64,000 nt of DNA, from contig JAROAZ010000009.1 in the NCBI GenBank assembly GCA_029432775.1, positions 62,001 to 126,000 of the forward strand, read 5' to 3'. Numbering within the stretch: the stretch's first letter is position 1; every line of letters starts with the position of its first letter. Positions 50,125 through 58,235 of the stretch are shown one piece after another. The translations under genes and the position numbers were made by a program. The DNA is from Pontiellaceae bacterium B12227. GTDB lineage: Bacteria; Verrucomicrobiota; Kiritimatiellia; Kiritimatiellales; Pontiellaceae. The notes beneath the pieces are model-generated. The model was not told where the DNA came from and made no database searches. It saw only the letters and a list, made by a program, of their open reading frames with translations.

Positions 50125-50197
50125 TTTTTGCGAGTTGTCAAGCCGGCTGCTGGGTTTCAGTTGGAGGTGCCGGTTTCGCTTCTCGCGTCAATTCCAC

Positions 50198-50212
50198 TTC
50201 CAATCATTGGAA
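50198..50212. repeat. 15-bp dyad copy, intergenic
   Basis: TTCCAATCATTGGAA, 40 bp before the AI-2E permease ATG. Confidence 0.85.
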
Positions 50213-50252
50213 ATGTTGGCTATCTATAGACCCACTTCCAGAGGGGAAATGA

Positions 50253-51305
50253 ATGAAACGATCCAATTTAATGGTAGGTCTGCTGAGTGTGCTCGTGGTG
50301 TTCTGCGTGGCGGCGGCCTTCAAAGCGGCTTATACCGTGGTGATTCCGTTGATGATTGCCTGGCTGCTGTCCTACATCTGCGGGCCGGTGGTCAACTGGC
50401 TGGTACACAAACGCGTGCCGCTGGGCGTGGGCGTTTTTGCCGTCCTCATGCTGGTGCTGGTGGTGTGCTATTTCTGCGGCGTATTTCTTGGCGGCCGCGT
50501 TCGGGATGTATTGGCTGAGTCGCCCAAGTATCTTGCGCAATTGAGCCAGATCTATCAGGACGCAACCTCGAACCTGGACCTGCCGGAAGACTTTCTGGCC
50601 GATGTGAATTGGGTTGAGCAGCTGGGCCCCAAGCTGGCGGCGCTCTCGGGATCGGTTGCGGTTTTCATGGGTAACTTTCTCGGAAAGCTCATGCTCGTTT
50701 TGATCTTCCTGGTATTCATGCTCCTGGGAAAACCCTATTTCAAATACAAGGTGGCCGCCGCCTTTCCCGACGAACGTGCCGACACGTTCACCACCATGAC
50801 CGCATCCATTTCCAAGCAGATCGGGCAGTACCTTGTGGTAAAGGTTGCGATTAGCGGAACCACCGGAGTCATGGTCTGGCTGGCGCTCACATTGCTGAAA
50901 GTTGAATTTGCTCTGACGTGGGGTGCATTGGCCTTTTTCCTGAACTTTATTCCAAGCATTGGATCCATCCTTGCATCCATTCCGCCGATCCTGCTGGCGA
51001 TCGTGCAGTATTATCCATCGGTCTGGACGCCCGTCTTTACTGCGGTCGTGCTGCTGCTGATCCAGATGACGATGGGGAATGTTATTGAACCGAAAATTAT
51101 GGGCGACAGCCTGAACCTGAGCCCGGTGGTGATTCTGCTTTCGCTGATTTTCTTCGGTTGGATGTGGGGCATGGTCGGTGCGCTGCTGTCGGTGCCGATT
51201 GCCGCCGCCATAAAAATTGTGTGCGAAAATATCGACGCACTGAAACCAATCAGTATCTTGATGGGCTCTGGCAAAAGCCTATGGAAAGAAACGCAAGAAA
51301 CCTAG
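50253..51305 (+). CDS. AI-2E family transporter (permease)
   Basis: A 350-residue protein with seven to eight transmembrane helices. The family signature appears as FLNFIPSIGSILASIPP and GNVIEPKIMGDSLNLSPVVI. Members export signalling molecules or act as Na+/H+ or peptidoglycan-lipid-linked transporters; the substrate here cannot be read. AGAGGGGAAA precedes the ATG, and a dyad lies 40 bp upstream. nadC follows directly, so they may share a transcript. Confidence 0.9.
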   Translation: MKRSNLMVGLLSVLVVFCVAAAFKAAYTVVIPLMIAWLLSYICGPVVNWLVHKRVPLGVGVFAVLMLVLVVCYFCGVFLGGRVRDVLAESPKYLAQLSQIYQDATSNLDLPEDFLADVNWVEQLGPKLAALSGSVAVFMGNFLGKLMLVLIFLVFMLLGKPYFKYKVAAAFPDERADTFTTMTASISKQIGQYLVVKVAISGTTGVMVWLALTLLKVEFALTWGALAFFLNFIPSIGSILASIPPILLAIVQYYPSVWTPVFTAVVLLLIQMTMGNVIEPKIMGDSLNLSPVVILLSLIFFGWMWGMVGALLSVPIAAAIKIVCENIDALKPISILMGSGKSLWKETQET

Positions 51306-51316
51306 GGGAGTTATAC

Positions 51317-52186
51317 GTGGAGCTACCGAACATTTTTAGAAGACCTGAAGTGAAAGAATCCATTGCATTGGCGCTGCGGGAAGATCTCGGCGAAATCGGC
51401 GTGGATGTCACCACCGAATCGCTCGTATCTGCCGATGCCGTTGCCGAAGCGCATCTGATTGCCCGCGAGGCCTGTGTGATTGCCGGTGTTTGTGTGGCGA
51501 AAGAAGTGTTTCTTCAGGTGAATCCCGAATTGGAAGTGGAAGAATGTGTTGCGGACGGCGACAGGGTTGATGCTTTGACCACTGTGCTGATCATTAAAGG
51601 GGCTGCAAAAAGCATTCTGACTGCAGAACGTACGGCACTGAACTTTATTCAACGTATGTGCGGTGTTGCCACCATTACTGCTGAATATGTCAAAGCGGCC
51701 GGCAATCCCGATGTGGACCTGCTCTGCACCCGTAAAACCACGCCGCTATTGCGTCCGTTTGAAAAATATTCTGTTCGCTGCGGCGGCGGAGTGAACCATC
51801 GCTACGGCCTTTTTGATGCGGTTTTGATCAAAGACAACCACCTGCATTCGTGGGAACACACGCATGGTATCGGGGTCGGAGAAGCGGTTGCCGCTGCGCG
51901 GAAAATGTATCCCGATCTTAAAATCGAGGTTGAAGTGGATACTGTTGAGCAGCTCAAAGAGTCGCTTGAAACGAAGCCCGACTGGGTGCTGCTTGATAAT
52001 ATGCCGCCGCCCGTGCTGCGCGAATGCGTGGCGCTTTGCAAAGGGATCTGCAAAACCGAGGCTTCCGGGGGGATCAACCTCGAAACCATCGGGCCCATCG
52101 CCCAGACCGGCGTAGACGCCATCTCCGTCGGAGCACTGACCCATTCAGCACCCTCCATCGACCTCGCACTGGATTTTGTGGAATAA
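51317..52186 (+). CDS. nadC: Nicotinate-nucleotide diphosphorylase (carboxylating), quinolinate phosphoribosyltransferase
   Basis: A 289-residue enzyme of NAD synthesis. Family motifs are ALREDLGEIGVDVTTE, ERTALNFIQRMCGVAT, CTRKTTPLLR, GGGVNHRYGLFDAVLIKDNH and ASGGINLETIG. The start is GTG 51317 with GGGGAG 6 nt upstream, giving the normal length. It converts quinolinate and PRPP to nicotinate mononucleotide. coaX follows, a common cofactor-gene neighbour. Confidence 0.95.
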   Translation: MELPNIFRRPEVKESIALALREDLGEIGVDVTTESLVSADAVAEAHLIAREACVIAGVCVAKEVFLQVNPELEVEECVADGDRVDALTTVLIIKGAAKSILTAERTALNFIQRMCGVATITAEYVKAAGNPDVDLLCTRKTTPLLRPFEKYSVRCGGGVNHRYGLFDAVLIKDNHLHSWEHTHGIGVGEAVAAARKMYPDLKIEVEVDTVEQLKESLETKPDWVLLDNMPPPVLRECVALCKGICKTEASGGINLETIGPIAQTGVDAISVGALTHSAPSIDLALDFVE

Positions 52187-52201
52187 TTTATATGCATTCT
52201 A

Positions 52202-52273
52202 TTCCTCGCAGAGACGCAGAGCTCGCAGAGGAATGCTATTTAATCTCCGCGGCCTCTGCGGCTCTGCGAGGAA
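52202..52273. repeat. Inverted repeat between nadC and coaX
   Basis: TTCCTCGCAGAGACGCAGAG (52202-52221) pairs with 52254-52273 at 19 of 20 positions. The loop is about 32 nt and holds further CGCAGAG words. Sequences of this type are scattered in many environmental genomes. No T-run follows. Confidence 0.75.
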
Positions 52274-52279
52274 AGTAAG

Positions 52280-53023
52280 ATGAGTGCAATTCTCGTTGTA
52301 GATATCGGTAACACCAGTACATCGATTGGCTATTACCGAAACGGTAAAGTCACTTCCGTCGGACGGTGTAAATCGCGTTTCCAGACATTGGAAGAAGTCG
52401 CGCCCCTGATTACTAAAAAGGCGGTCGATGCCGTGGTGATTGCTTCGGTGGTTCCGCCGGTGAATGCCCGCTGGAAAAAGGCCATGAAAGCTTCAGGCCT
52501 GCCCGCGCCGCTCTTTATTTCCTGCGAGCTGGAGCTGGGAATCCCCGTCGACTATCCGAAGCCGGAAAATATCGGGGCGGACCGGCTGGCCAATGCGGCC
52601 GCCGCCGCGCGGTTGCTCGGAACGCCGTCGGTGGTCTGCGATTTCGGAACGGCGCTGACGTTTGATATCCTCGATGCCAAGCGGGGCTATAAGGGCGGCA
52701 TCATCTGCCCCGGACTTCCGCTGATGTTTGATTATCTCGCCGAAAAGACGGCACTGCTGCCGCATGTGGAACCTTCAAAAATCAAAGCGGTGGTCGGGCG
52801 CAATACCAAACAGGCCATGCAGATCGGTGCCCGCCTGGGCTACCGGGGAATGGTCCGCGAAATCCTCCAATCATTGGAAAAAGATTTCGGTGTCGACGAA
52901 TTGCCGGTCTGCTGCACCGGCGGCTATGCCGGATGGATCTTTAAGGACTGGGATATCCCGGCCATTATCGACCCGAAACTCACCCTTCGCGGCATCGGCA
53001 TCATCGGCGAGCTGAATCTCTAA
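52280..53023 (+). CDS. coaX: Type III pantothenate kinase
   Basis: A 247-residue enzyme of the ASKHA fold. Motifs are LVVDIGNTSTSIG (phosphate 1), ENIGADRLANA, CDFGTALTFDIL (phosphate 2) and KGGIICPGLPLMFD. It phosphorylates pantothenate, the first step of coenzyme A synthesis. The ATG lies 4 bp after the end of the inverted repeat, with GGAAAG inside the repeat arm as the only ribosome-binding candidate. Confidence 0.95.
   Translation: MSAILVVDIGNTSTSIGYYRNGKVTSVGRCKSRFQTLEEVAPLITKKAVDAVVIASVVPPVNARWKKAMKASGLPAPLFISCELELGIPVDYPKPENIGADRLANAAAAARLLGTPSVVCDFGTALTFDILDAKRGYKGGIICPGLPLMFDYLAEKTALLPHVEPSKIKAVVGRNTKQAMQIGARLGYRGMVREILQSLEKDFGVDELPVCCTGGYAGWIFKDWDIPAIIDPKLTLRGIGIIGELNL
52379..52393. 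repeat. 15-bp dyad copy, intragenic
   Basis: TTCCAGACATTGGAA in coaX, read FQTLE; a one-mismatch copy is at 52865. Confidence 0.8.
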
Positions 53024-53142
53024 AACCGCACTCGGGTGTGAGCTGTTCGCTGCTTTCCGTTTTCTTTACTTGAAACCGTAACGCGCTACAATCACCAGCA
53101 GGTTAGCGATGTGTGCGGGTGATGGGATGAAAAGGATCAAAT

Positions 53143-55815
53143 ATGAATGGATCGGCGGAAAATAAACGGTTGACTGAATCCCCGAAAGATGGGGCCTCCT
53201 GGAAAAAATGGGGCCCCTATCTGAGTGAGCGGCAGTGGGGAACGGTTCGCGAAGACTTCAGTTCCGATGGAAACGCCTGGGACTATTTCCCATTTGATCA
53301 GGCGCGTTCCCGCGCCTACTGCCGGGGCGAAGACGGTTTGGCGGGCTTCTCCGATGATCGGCAGCTGCTCTGCTTTTCGGTTGCGCTGTGGAACGGGCAG
53401 GATGCGTTCCTGAAGGAGCGCGCCTTCGGCCTGTCGAACGGCCAGGGGAATCATGGCGAAGATGTGAAGGACTATTATTTCTACCTCGATAGTTCGCCAA
53501 CGCATTCCTATATGAAATATCTCTACAAATATCCGCAGCGGGAATTCCCCTACGCGTATCTCGTGTCGGTCAACGGGGCGCGCTCGAAGGCCGAGCCGGA
53601 ATATGAACTGCTCGATACGGGGATCTTCAAGGACGATCGGTATTTCGACGTGTTTGTGGAATATGCAAAGGCGGCGCCGGAAGACACACTCGTTAAAATC
53701 AGTGTCTGCAATCGCGGGCCCGAGACGGCAACGTTACGCGTGCTCCCCACGCTCTGGTTTCGGAATACGTGGCAGGGCGGTTCGTCGCCGCGCCCGATGC
53801 TTGCGGGGACCGACCACGTCCGCGCCAGCCATGCGGAGCTGGGGGAATATCGGCTCTATTTCGAGGATTCGCCGACGTTGCTGTATACCGAAAATGAAAC
53901 CAATCAGGGCCTGCTGTTTAATGGCGCCAATACCTACCCCTTTGTCAAAGACGGGATTAACGACTGCATCGTTTCCGGAAAAACGGAGGCCGTGAATGCC
54001 GATCAGGTGGGCACAAAGATGGCTGCCGATTATGCGCTGGACATTCCGCCGGGCGAAAGCCGCACGATCCGCATGCGTCTGACGCGCACCGTGTATGCTC
54101 CCGGCGAAAGCGCCTTCGATCCGGCCTTTGAACAAATCTTCGGCGAGCGGCTGGCCGAGTGCGATGCCTTCTATCGGGAACTGCTTCCCGAAACCCTGTC
54201 CGACGACGAGCGCAACGTGGCGCGGCAGGCGATGGCCGGGATGCTTTGGTCGAAGCAATACTATGAGTATGACGGCGAGGCTTTTCTGCGGGAGCACGCA
54301 GAACAGGGGCTGACCATTCGCAACAGCGAGTGGGCGCACATGCGAAATCATGATTTGATTTCCATGCCGGACAAGTGGGAGTACCCGTGGTACGCCACCT
54401 GGGATCTGGCGTTCCATACCATTGCGCTGGTGTGGGTGGATGCGGATTTTGCGAAGCAGCAGCTGATGCTCTTTCTGAGCGATCGGTATCAGCATCCCGA
54501 CGGGCAGCTGCCCGCGTATGAATGGAACTTCAGCGATGTGAATCCACCGGTCCATCCTTTTGCCGTATTTTCGGTCTACTCCATTGAGAAAGCGCGCGGG
54601 GGCAATGGCGGAGATACAGCCTTTCTTAAGCTGGCGTTTGAAAAGCTCGCGCTTAACTTTAACTGGTGGCTGCAGAAGAAGGATCCGACCGGGAAAAATG
54701 TTTTTGAAGGTGGTTTTCTGGGGTTGGATAATATCGGGGTATTTGATCGCAGCAAGGAGCTTCCGACCGGTGGCGCGCTGGAGCAGTCGGATGGAACCGC
54801 CTGGATGGTCCTGTTCGCCCAGTTTATGGTGCAGATTGCACTGGAACTGGCGCGCGACGATGCCGAACGCTATGACGATGAGGCGCTGACCTATCTGGAG
54901 CATTTCATCAGCATTGCCGGAATGATGGATCGGCCGGGCATTAATGCAGATGAGATGTGGGATGAAGACGATGCCTTCTTCTACGATGTCCTGCGCTTTC
55001 CCGATGGAAACGGAACGCGCCTTAAGGTGCGTTCCATGGTCGGGCTGCTGCCCTTGTGCGCCTCGACCGTGATCGATGCCGAGCTGCTCGATACCCTGCC
55101 TCATTTCAAGCAGCGCTATGAATCGTTGATCGACCGAAAAGGGGAGTTGGTTCAGAACATCGCGTGCCCCGATTGTCTGGGCGTTCAGGGGCGGCGTTTA
55201 CTGGGGGTGCTCGACGATGAAAAAATCGGCCGCGTCCTTTCGCGCATGCTGGATGAAAGCGAATTTCTGAGCCCCCACGGCATTCGATCGCTCTCCCGTT
55301 TTCATGCGGATCATCCGTATACGTTCCACTGGAACGGGGAGGAACACACCGTCGGCTATGTACCGGCCGAATCGGACTCAGGGCTGTTTGGCGGAAATTC
55401 CAACTGGCGCGGCCCGGTCTGGATGCCGGTCAATTTCCTGATCCTTCGGGCGCTCCGGAATCTCTACACCTACTATGGCGACGACTTTACCGTTGAATGC
55501 CCCACCGGATCGGGGCTGCAGATGACCCTCTATGAAATCGAACAGGAACTCGGACGGCGCCTCGTCTCTGTTTTTCTGAAGAACGAAGCGGGTATGCGGC
55601 CACTGTATGGCGGTGACGAAACCTTTCAGCGCAATCCCCACTGGCGCGACCATATTCTGTTTTATGAATATTTTCATGGGGACAACGGTGCCGGGATTGG
55701 TGCCAGCCATCAGACGGGCTGGACGGGATTGGCCGCCACGATCCTCATGATGCAGGCGACAGTGACCCCCGGCGCACTACTCGCTGATGGGGTTTCTGCC
55801 TCGCTTGAAGGCTGA
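53143..55815 (+). CDS. MGH1-like / GH63-related glycoside hydrolase
   Basis: An 890-residue cytoplasmic protein with no signal peptide. The N-terminal beta-rich region starts GPYLSERQWGTVREDFS. The C-terminal (alpha/alpha)6 barrel has WYATWDLAFHTIALVWVD, WMPVNFLILRAL and LFGGNSNWRGPVW. These mark the MGH1-like group related to GH63, which includes glucosylglycerate and mannosylglycerate hydrolases and alpha-glucosidases. A role in compatible-solute or oligosaccharide turnover is likely, but the substrate is not fixed. AAGGAT precedes the ATG. It appears monocistronic. Confidence 0.85.
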   Translation: MNGSAENKRLTESPKDGASWKKWGPYLSERQWGTVREDFSSDGNAWDYFPFDQARSRAYCRGEDGLAGFSDDRQLLCFSVALWNGQDAFLKERAFGLSNGQGNHGEDVKDYYFYLDSSPTHSYMKYLYKYPQREFPYAYLVSVNGARSKAEPEYELLDTGIFKDDRYFDVFVEYAKAAPEDTLVKISVCNRGPETATLRVLPTLWFRNTWQGGSSPRPMLAGTDHVRASHAELGEYRLYFEDSPTLLYTENETNQGLLFNGANTYPFVKDGINDCIVSGKTEAVNADQVGTKMAADYALDIPPGESRTIRMRLTRTVYAPGESAFDPAFEQIFGERLAECDAFYRELLPETLSDDERNVARQAMAGMLWSKQYYEYDGEAFLREHAEQGLTIRNSEWAHMRNHDLISMPDKWEYPWYATWDLAFHTIALVWVDADFAKQQLMLFLSDRYQHPDGQLPAYEWNFSDVNPPVHPFAVFSVYSIEKARGGNGGDTAFLKLAFEKLALNFNWWLQKKDPTGKNVFEGGFLGLDNIGVFDRSKELPTGGALEQSDGTAWMVLFAQFMVQIALELARDDAERYDDEALTYLEHFISIAGMMDRPGINADEMWDEDDAFFYDVLRFPDGNGTRLKVRSMVGLLPLCASTVIDAELLDTLPHFKQRYESLIDRKGELVQNIACPDCLGVQGRRLLGVLDDEKIGRVLSRMLDESEFLSPHGIRSLSRFHADHPYTFHWNGEEHTVGYVPAESDSGLFGGNSNWRGPVWMPVNFLILRALRNLYTYYGDDFTVECPTGSGLQMTLYEIEQELGRRLVSVFLKNEAGMRPLYGGDETFQRNPHWRDHILFYEYFHGDNGAGIGASHQTGWTGLAATILMMQATVTPGALLADGVSASLEG

Positions 55816-56000
55816 GATCAAGGCGTGCACTTCTTGAGCCGGCTTTCCAATGGTTGGGGAATAAGTCCCTGTTCGGTGTATTGGGAGAGTTTGTAAAGCA
55901 ATCTCCGGCTTGTTGATACTCGATCTTCCTTTCCCGAAATCCTTTTTTTGCGTATTCTTTGCCTTTATTTTGGTGTGAATAATTAAACAGGGGAAACAGG

Positions 56001-56483
56001 GTGAGTTGCGCTTGTGATATCAAAAAACAGATCGATGCCATGATCGATCGAGTCGGGTCCGGGCCTGAAATGGCCATTCCGCTGCTGCAGGCGGTTCAGG
56101 AAGAATTTCGTTATGTGCCGGTCGAGGCGATTGAGCACATTGCCGCGAATACGGAAATGACCGAAACCAAGCTCTACGGAGTGGCCACCTTCTATTCCCA
56201 GTTCCGGTTGGAGCCGGTCGGCGAAAAGGTGATCAAGGTCTGCCACGGCACGGCGTGTCACGTGGCCGGCGCTGAAGGGGTTACCGAAGAGCTCGAAAAA
56301 CGACTGGGCATAAAAGACGGCGAAACCACGGCGGACGATAAATATACGCTCGAATCGGTGGCCTGCCTCGGCTGCTGCTCGCTCGCTCCCGTGGTTGCGG
56401 TGGACGACCAGATCAGCGCCAATGTGGACCGCTCGGATGCCGCCGGATTAATTGATGCGCTGGAGGCCGAAACCAATGAGTGA
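56001..56483 (+). CDS. NuoE-like [2Fe-2S] subunit of an NAD(P)H-dependent complex
   Basis: A 160-residue thioredoxin-fold protein. The cluster ligands are C81-x4-C86 (CHGTACH) and C122-x3-C126 (CLGCC). It starts at GTG 56001 after GGGGAAACAGG. Equivalents are NuoE of complex I, HoxE and HydC/HndA of bifurcating hydrogenases. It overlaps the NuoF-like gene by 8 bp. No other complex I genes are near, so a soluble complex is more likely. Confidence 0.93.
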   Translation: MSCACDIKKQIDAMIDRVGSGPEMAIPLLQAVQEEFRYVPVEAIEHIAANTEMTETKLYGVATFYSQFRLEPVGEKVIKVCHGTACHVAGAEGVTEELEKRLGIKDGETTADDKYTLESVACLGCCSLAPVVAVDDQISANVDRSDAAGLIDALEAETNE

Positions 56484-58233
56484 AGCACTTAAAGTATCGG
56501 TCGGAATGTCGACCTGTAATATGGCGGCGGGCTCGGAAGCTCTTTTCCAAACCCTGGAAAAAGAAGTCCCCGATGCGGAGCTGAGCATTATGGGCTGTCT
56601 GGGGCAGTGTCATGCCGAGCCGCAGATTCGCGTAACGGCTTCGGATGGGCAGGACTATCTTTACCACTCCGTCAACCCGGCCAAGCTGAAGAAAATCATC
56701 AGCGATCATCTGCAGGGCGGGACGCCGGTCGATGCGTGGTTGTTCGACGGCTCCAAAGGCTCCGGCGCTGAGCTGATGCAGAAACAGCAGCGGATTGTTC
56801 TGCGCAACTGCGGCGAGGTGAACCCCGAAAATATTGAAGAATATCTGAGCCGTGGCGGATACGCCGCGTTGGAAAAAGTGCTGAAGGAAAGCGATCCGGC
56901 AGCCGTTTGCGAAACAGTGCTGGCATCGGGGCTGCGCGGTCGTGGCGGGGCCGGTTTTCCGACCGGCCTGAAGTGGAAGTTTGCATTGGCGGAAGATAAG
57001 CCGAAAAAATATGTCGTCTGCAATGCCGACGAAGGCGATCCCGGCGCATTTATGGACCGCAGTACGCTCGAGAGCGATCCGCACGCCGTGCTCGAAGGCA
57101 TGGCGATTCAGGCGTTCGCCACCGGAGCAAACGAAGGATATATCTATTGCCGTGCGGAATATCCGTTGGCGATTGCCCGTTTGGAAATCGCGATTGCCCA
57201 GGCCGAGGCGAAGGGCTTGCTCGGTAAAAACATTTTGGGAACTGACTTCTGTCTCGACCTGCACATTAAAGCCGGAGCCGGGGCCTTTGTCTGCGGCGAA
57301 GAAACGGCGCTGATGGCCTCGATTGAAGGCGAGCGCGGCATGCCGCGGCTGCGTCCTCCATTTCCGGCCCAGTCCGGTCTGTTCGGAAAGCCGACCACCA
57401 TCAACAACGTCGAGACGCTGGCATCCGTTCCATGGGTCATCGGAAATGGCGCCGAAGCCTATTCAGCCATTGGAACTGAAAAGTCAAAGGGCACCAAAGT
57501 TTTTGCACTCGCCGGAAAAATTAAACGTGGCGGACTGGTGGAAGTGCCCATGGGCATCACGCTTCGTGAGGTGGTTGAGGAAGTCGGCGGCGGGACAGGA
57601 AGCCATCGTAAAGTGAAGGCCGTTCAAATGGGCGGGCCGTCCGGCGGTTGCATTCCGGAATCGCTACTCGATACCCGCATCGACTACGACGAAGTCAGCA
57701 GCACCGGCGCCATTATGGGATCGGGCGGGATGATCGTTCTCGACGACACGACCTGTATGGTGGATGTGGCCCGCTATTTCCTGGATTTCACGCAGAAGGA
57801 ATCGTGCGGTAAATGCACGTTCTGCCGGATCGGTACGCGGCGCATGCTCGAGGTGCTGACGCGCATCTGCGAGGGGAACGGCGTTCCGGAAGATATCCAG
57901 ACCCTGGAAGAGCTGGCGGTGCAGATTAAAGACACGAGCCTCTGCGGACTCGGACAGACCGCCCCGAATCCGGTGCTCACCACGCTTCGCTATTTCCGCG
58001 AGGAATACGAAGAGCACATCAACGATAAAAAATGCCGTGCCGGAAAGTGCAAAGCGCTGTGCGGATTCGAGATTGCCGACAACTGCACCGGCTGCACAGT
58101 CTGTGCGCGCAAGTGCCCGGTGGATGCCATTACCGGCGTGGTAAAGGGCATGCACCTGATCGATCAGGATAAATGTATTCAATGCGGCGTCTGCCGCGAT
58201 GTCTGTAAATTTGATGCCGTGAAGGTGATTTAA
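56476..58233 (+). CDS. NuoF-like flavoprotein with extra ferredoxin domains
   Basis: A 585-residue protein from ATG 56476. The N-terminal 110 residues are a thioredoxin-like [2Fe-2S] domain (STCNMAAGS, CLGQCHAEP). The core has the NADH site GLRGRGGAGFPTG, the FMN site CNADEGDPGAFMD and GAGAFVCGEETAL, and a 4Fe-4S site SCGKCTFCRIGT. Two 4Fe-4S ferredoxin motifs end the chain (CTGCTVCARKCPVDAI, CIQCGVCRDVCKFDAV). This layout is that of HydB/HndC-type subunits of bifurcating complexes rather than plain NuoF. A dyad copy at 56545 is read FQTLEKE. Confidence 0.93.
   Translation: MSEALKVSVGMSTCNMAAGSEALFQTLEKEVPDAELSIMGCLGQCHAEPQIRVTASDGQDYLYHSVNPAKLKKIISDHLQGGTPVDAWLFDGSKGSGAELMQKQQRIVLRNCGEVNPENIEEYLSRGGYAALEKVLKESDPAAVCETVLASGLRGRGGAGFPTGLKWKFALAEDKPKKYVVCNADEGDPGAFMDRSTLESDPHAVLEGMAIQAFATGANEGYIYCRAEYPLAIARLEIAIAQAEAKGLLGKNILGTDFCLDLHIKAGAGAFVCGEETALMASIEGERGMPRLRPPFPAQSGLFGKPTTINNVETLASVPWVIGNGAEAYSAIGTEKSKGTKVFALAGKIKRGGLVEVPMGITLREVVEEVGGGTGSHRKVKAVQMGGPSGGCIPESLLDTRIDYDEVSSTGAIMGSGGMIVLDDTTCMVDVARYFLDFTQKESCGKCTFCRIGTRRMLEVLTRICEGNGVPEDIQTLEELAVQIKDTSLCGLGQTAPNPVLTTLRYFREEYEEHINDKKCRAGKCKALCGFEIADNCTGCTVCARKCPVDAITGVVKGMHLIDQDKCIQCGVCRDVCKFDAVKVI
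56545..56559. repeat. 15-bp dyad copy, intragenic
   Basis: TTCCAAACCCTGGAA in the NuoF-like gene. Confidence 0.8.
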
Positions 58234-58235
58234 TC

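Noticed and set aside
56001..58233. Calling the NuoE/NuoF genes part of respiratory complex I
   Set aside because: No membrane subunits are nearby and the NuoF protein has the extra ferredoxin domains of soluble complexes.
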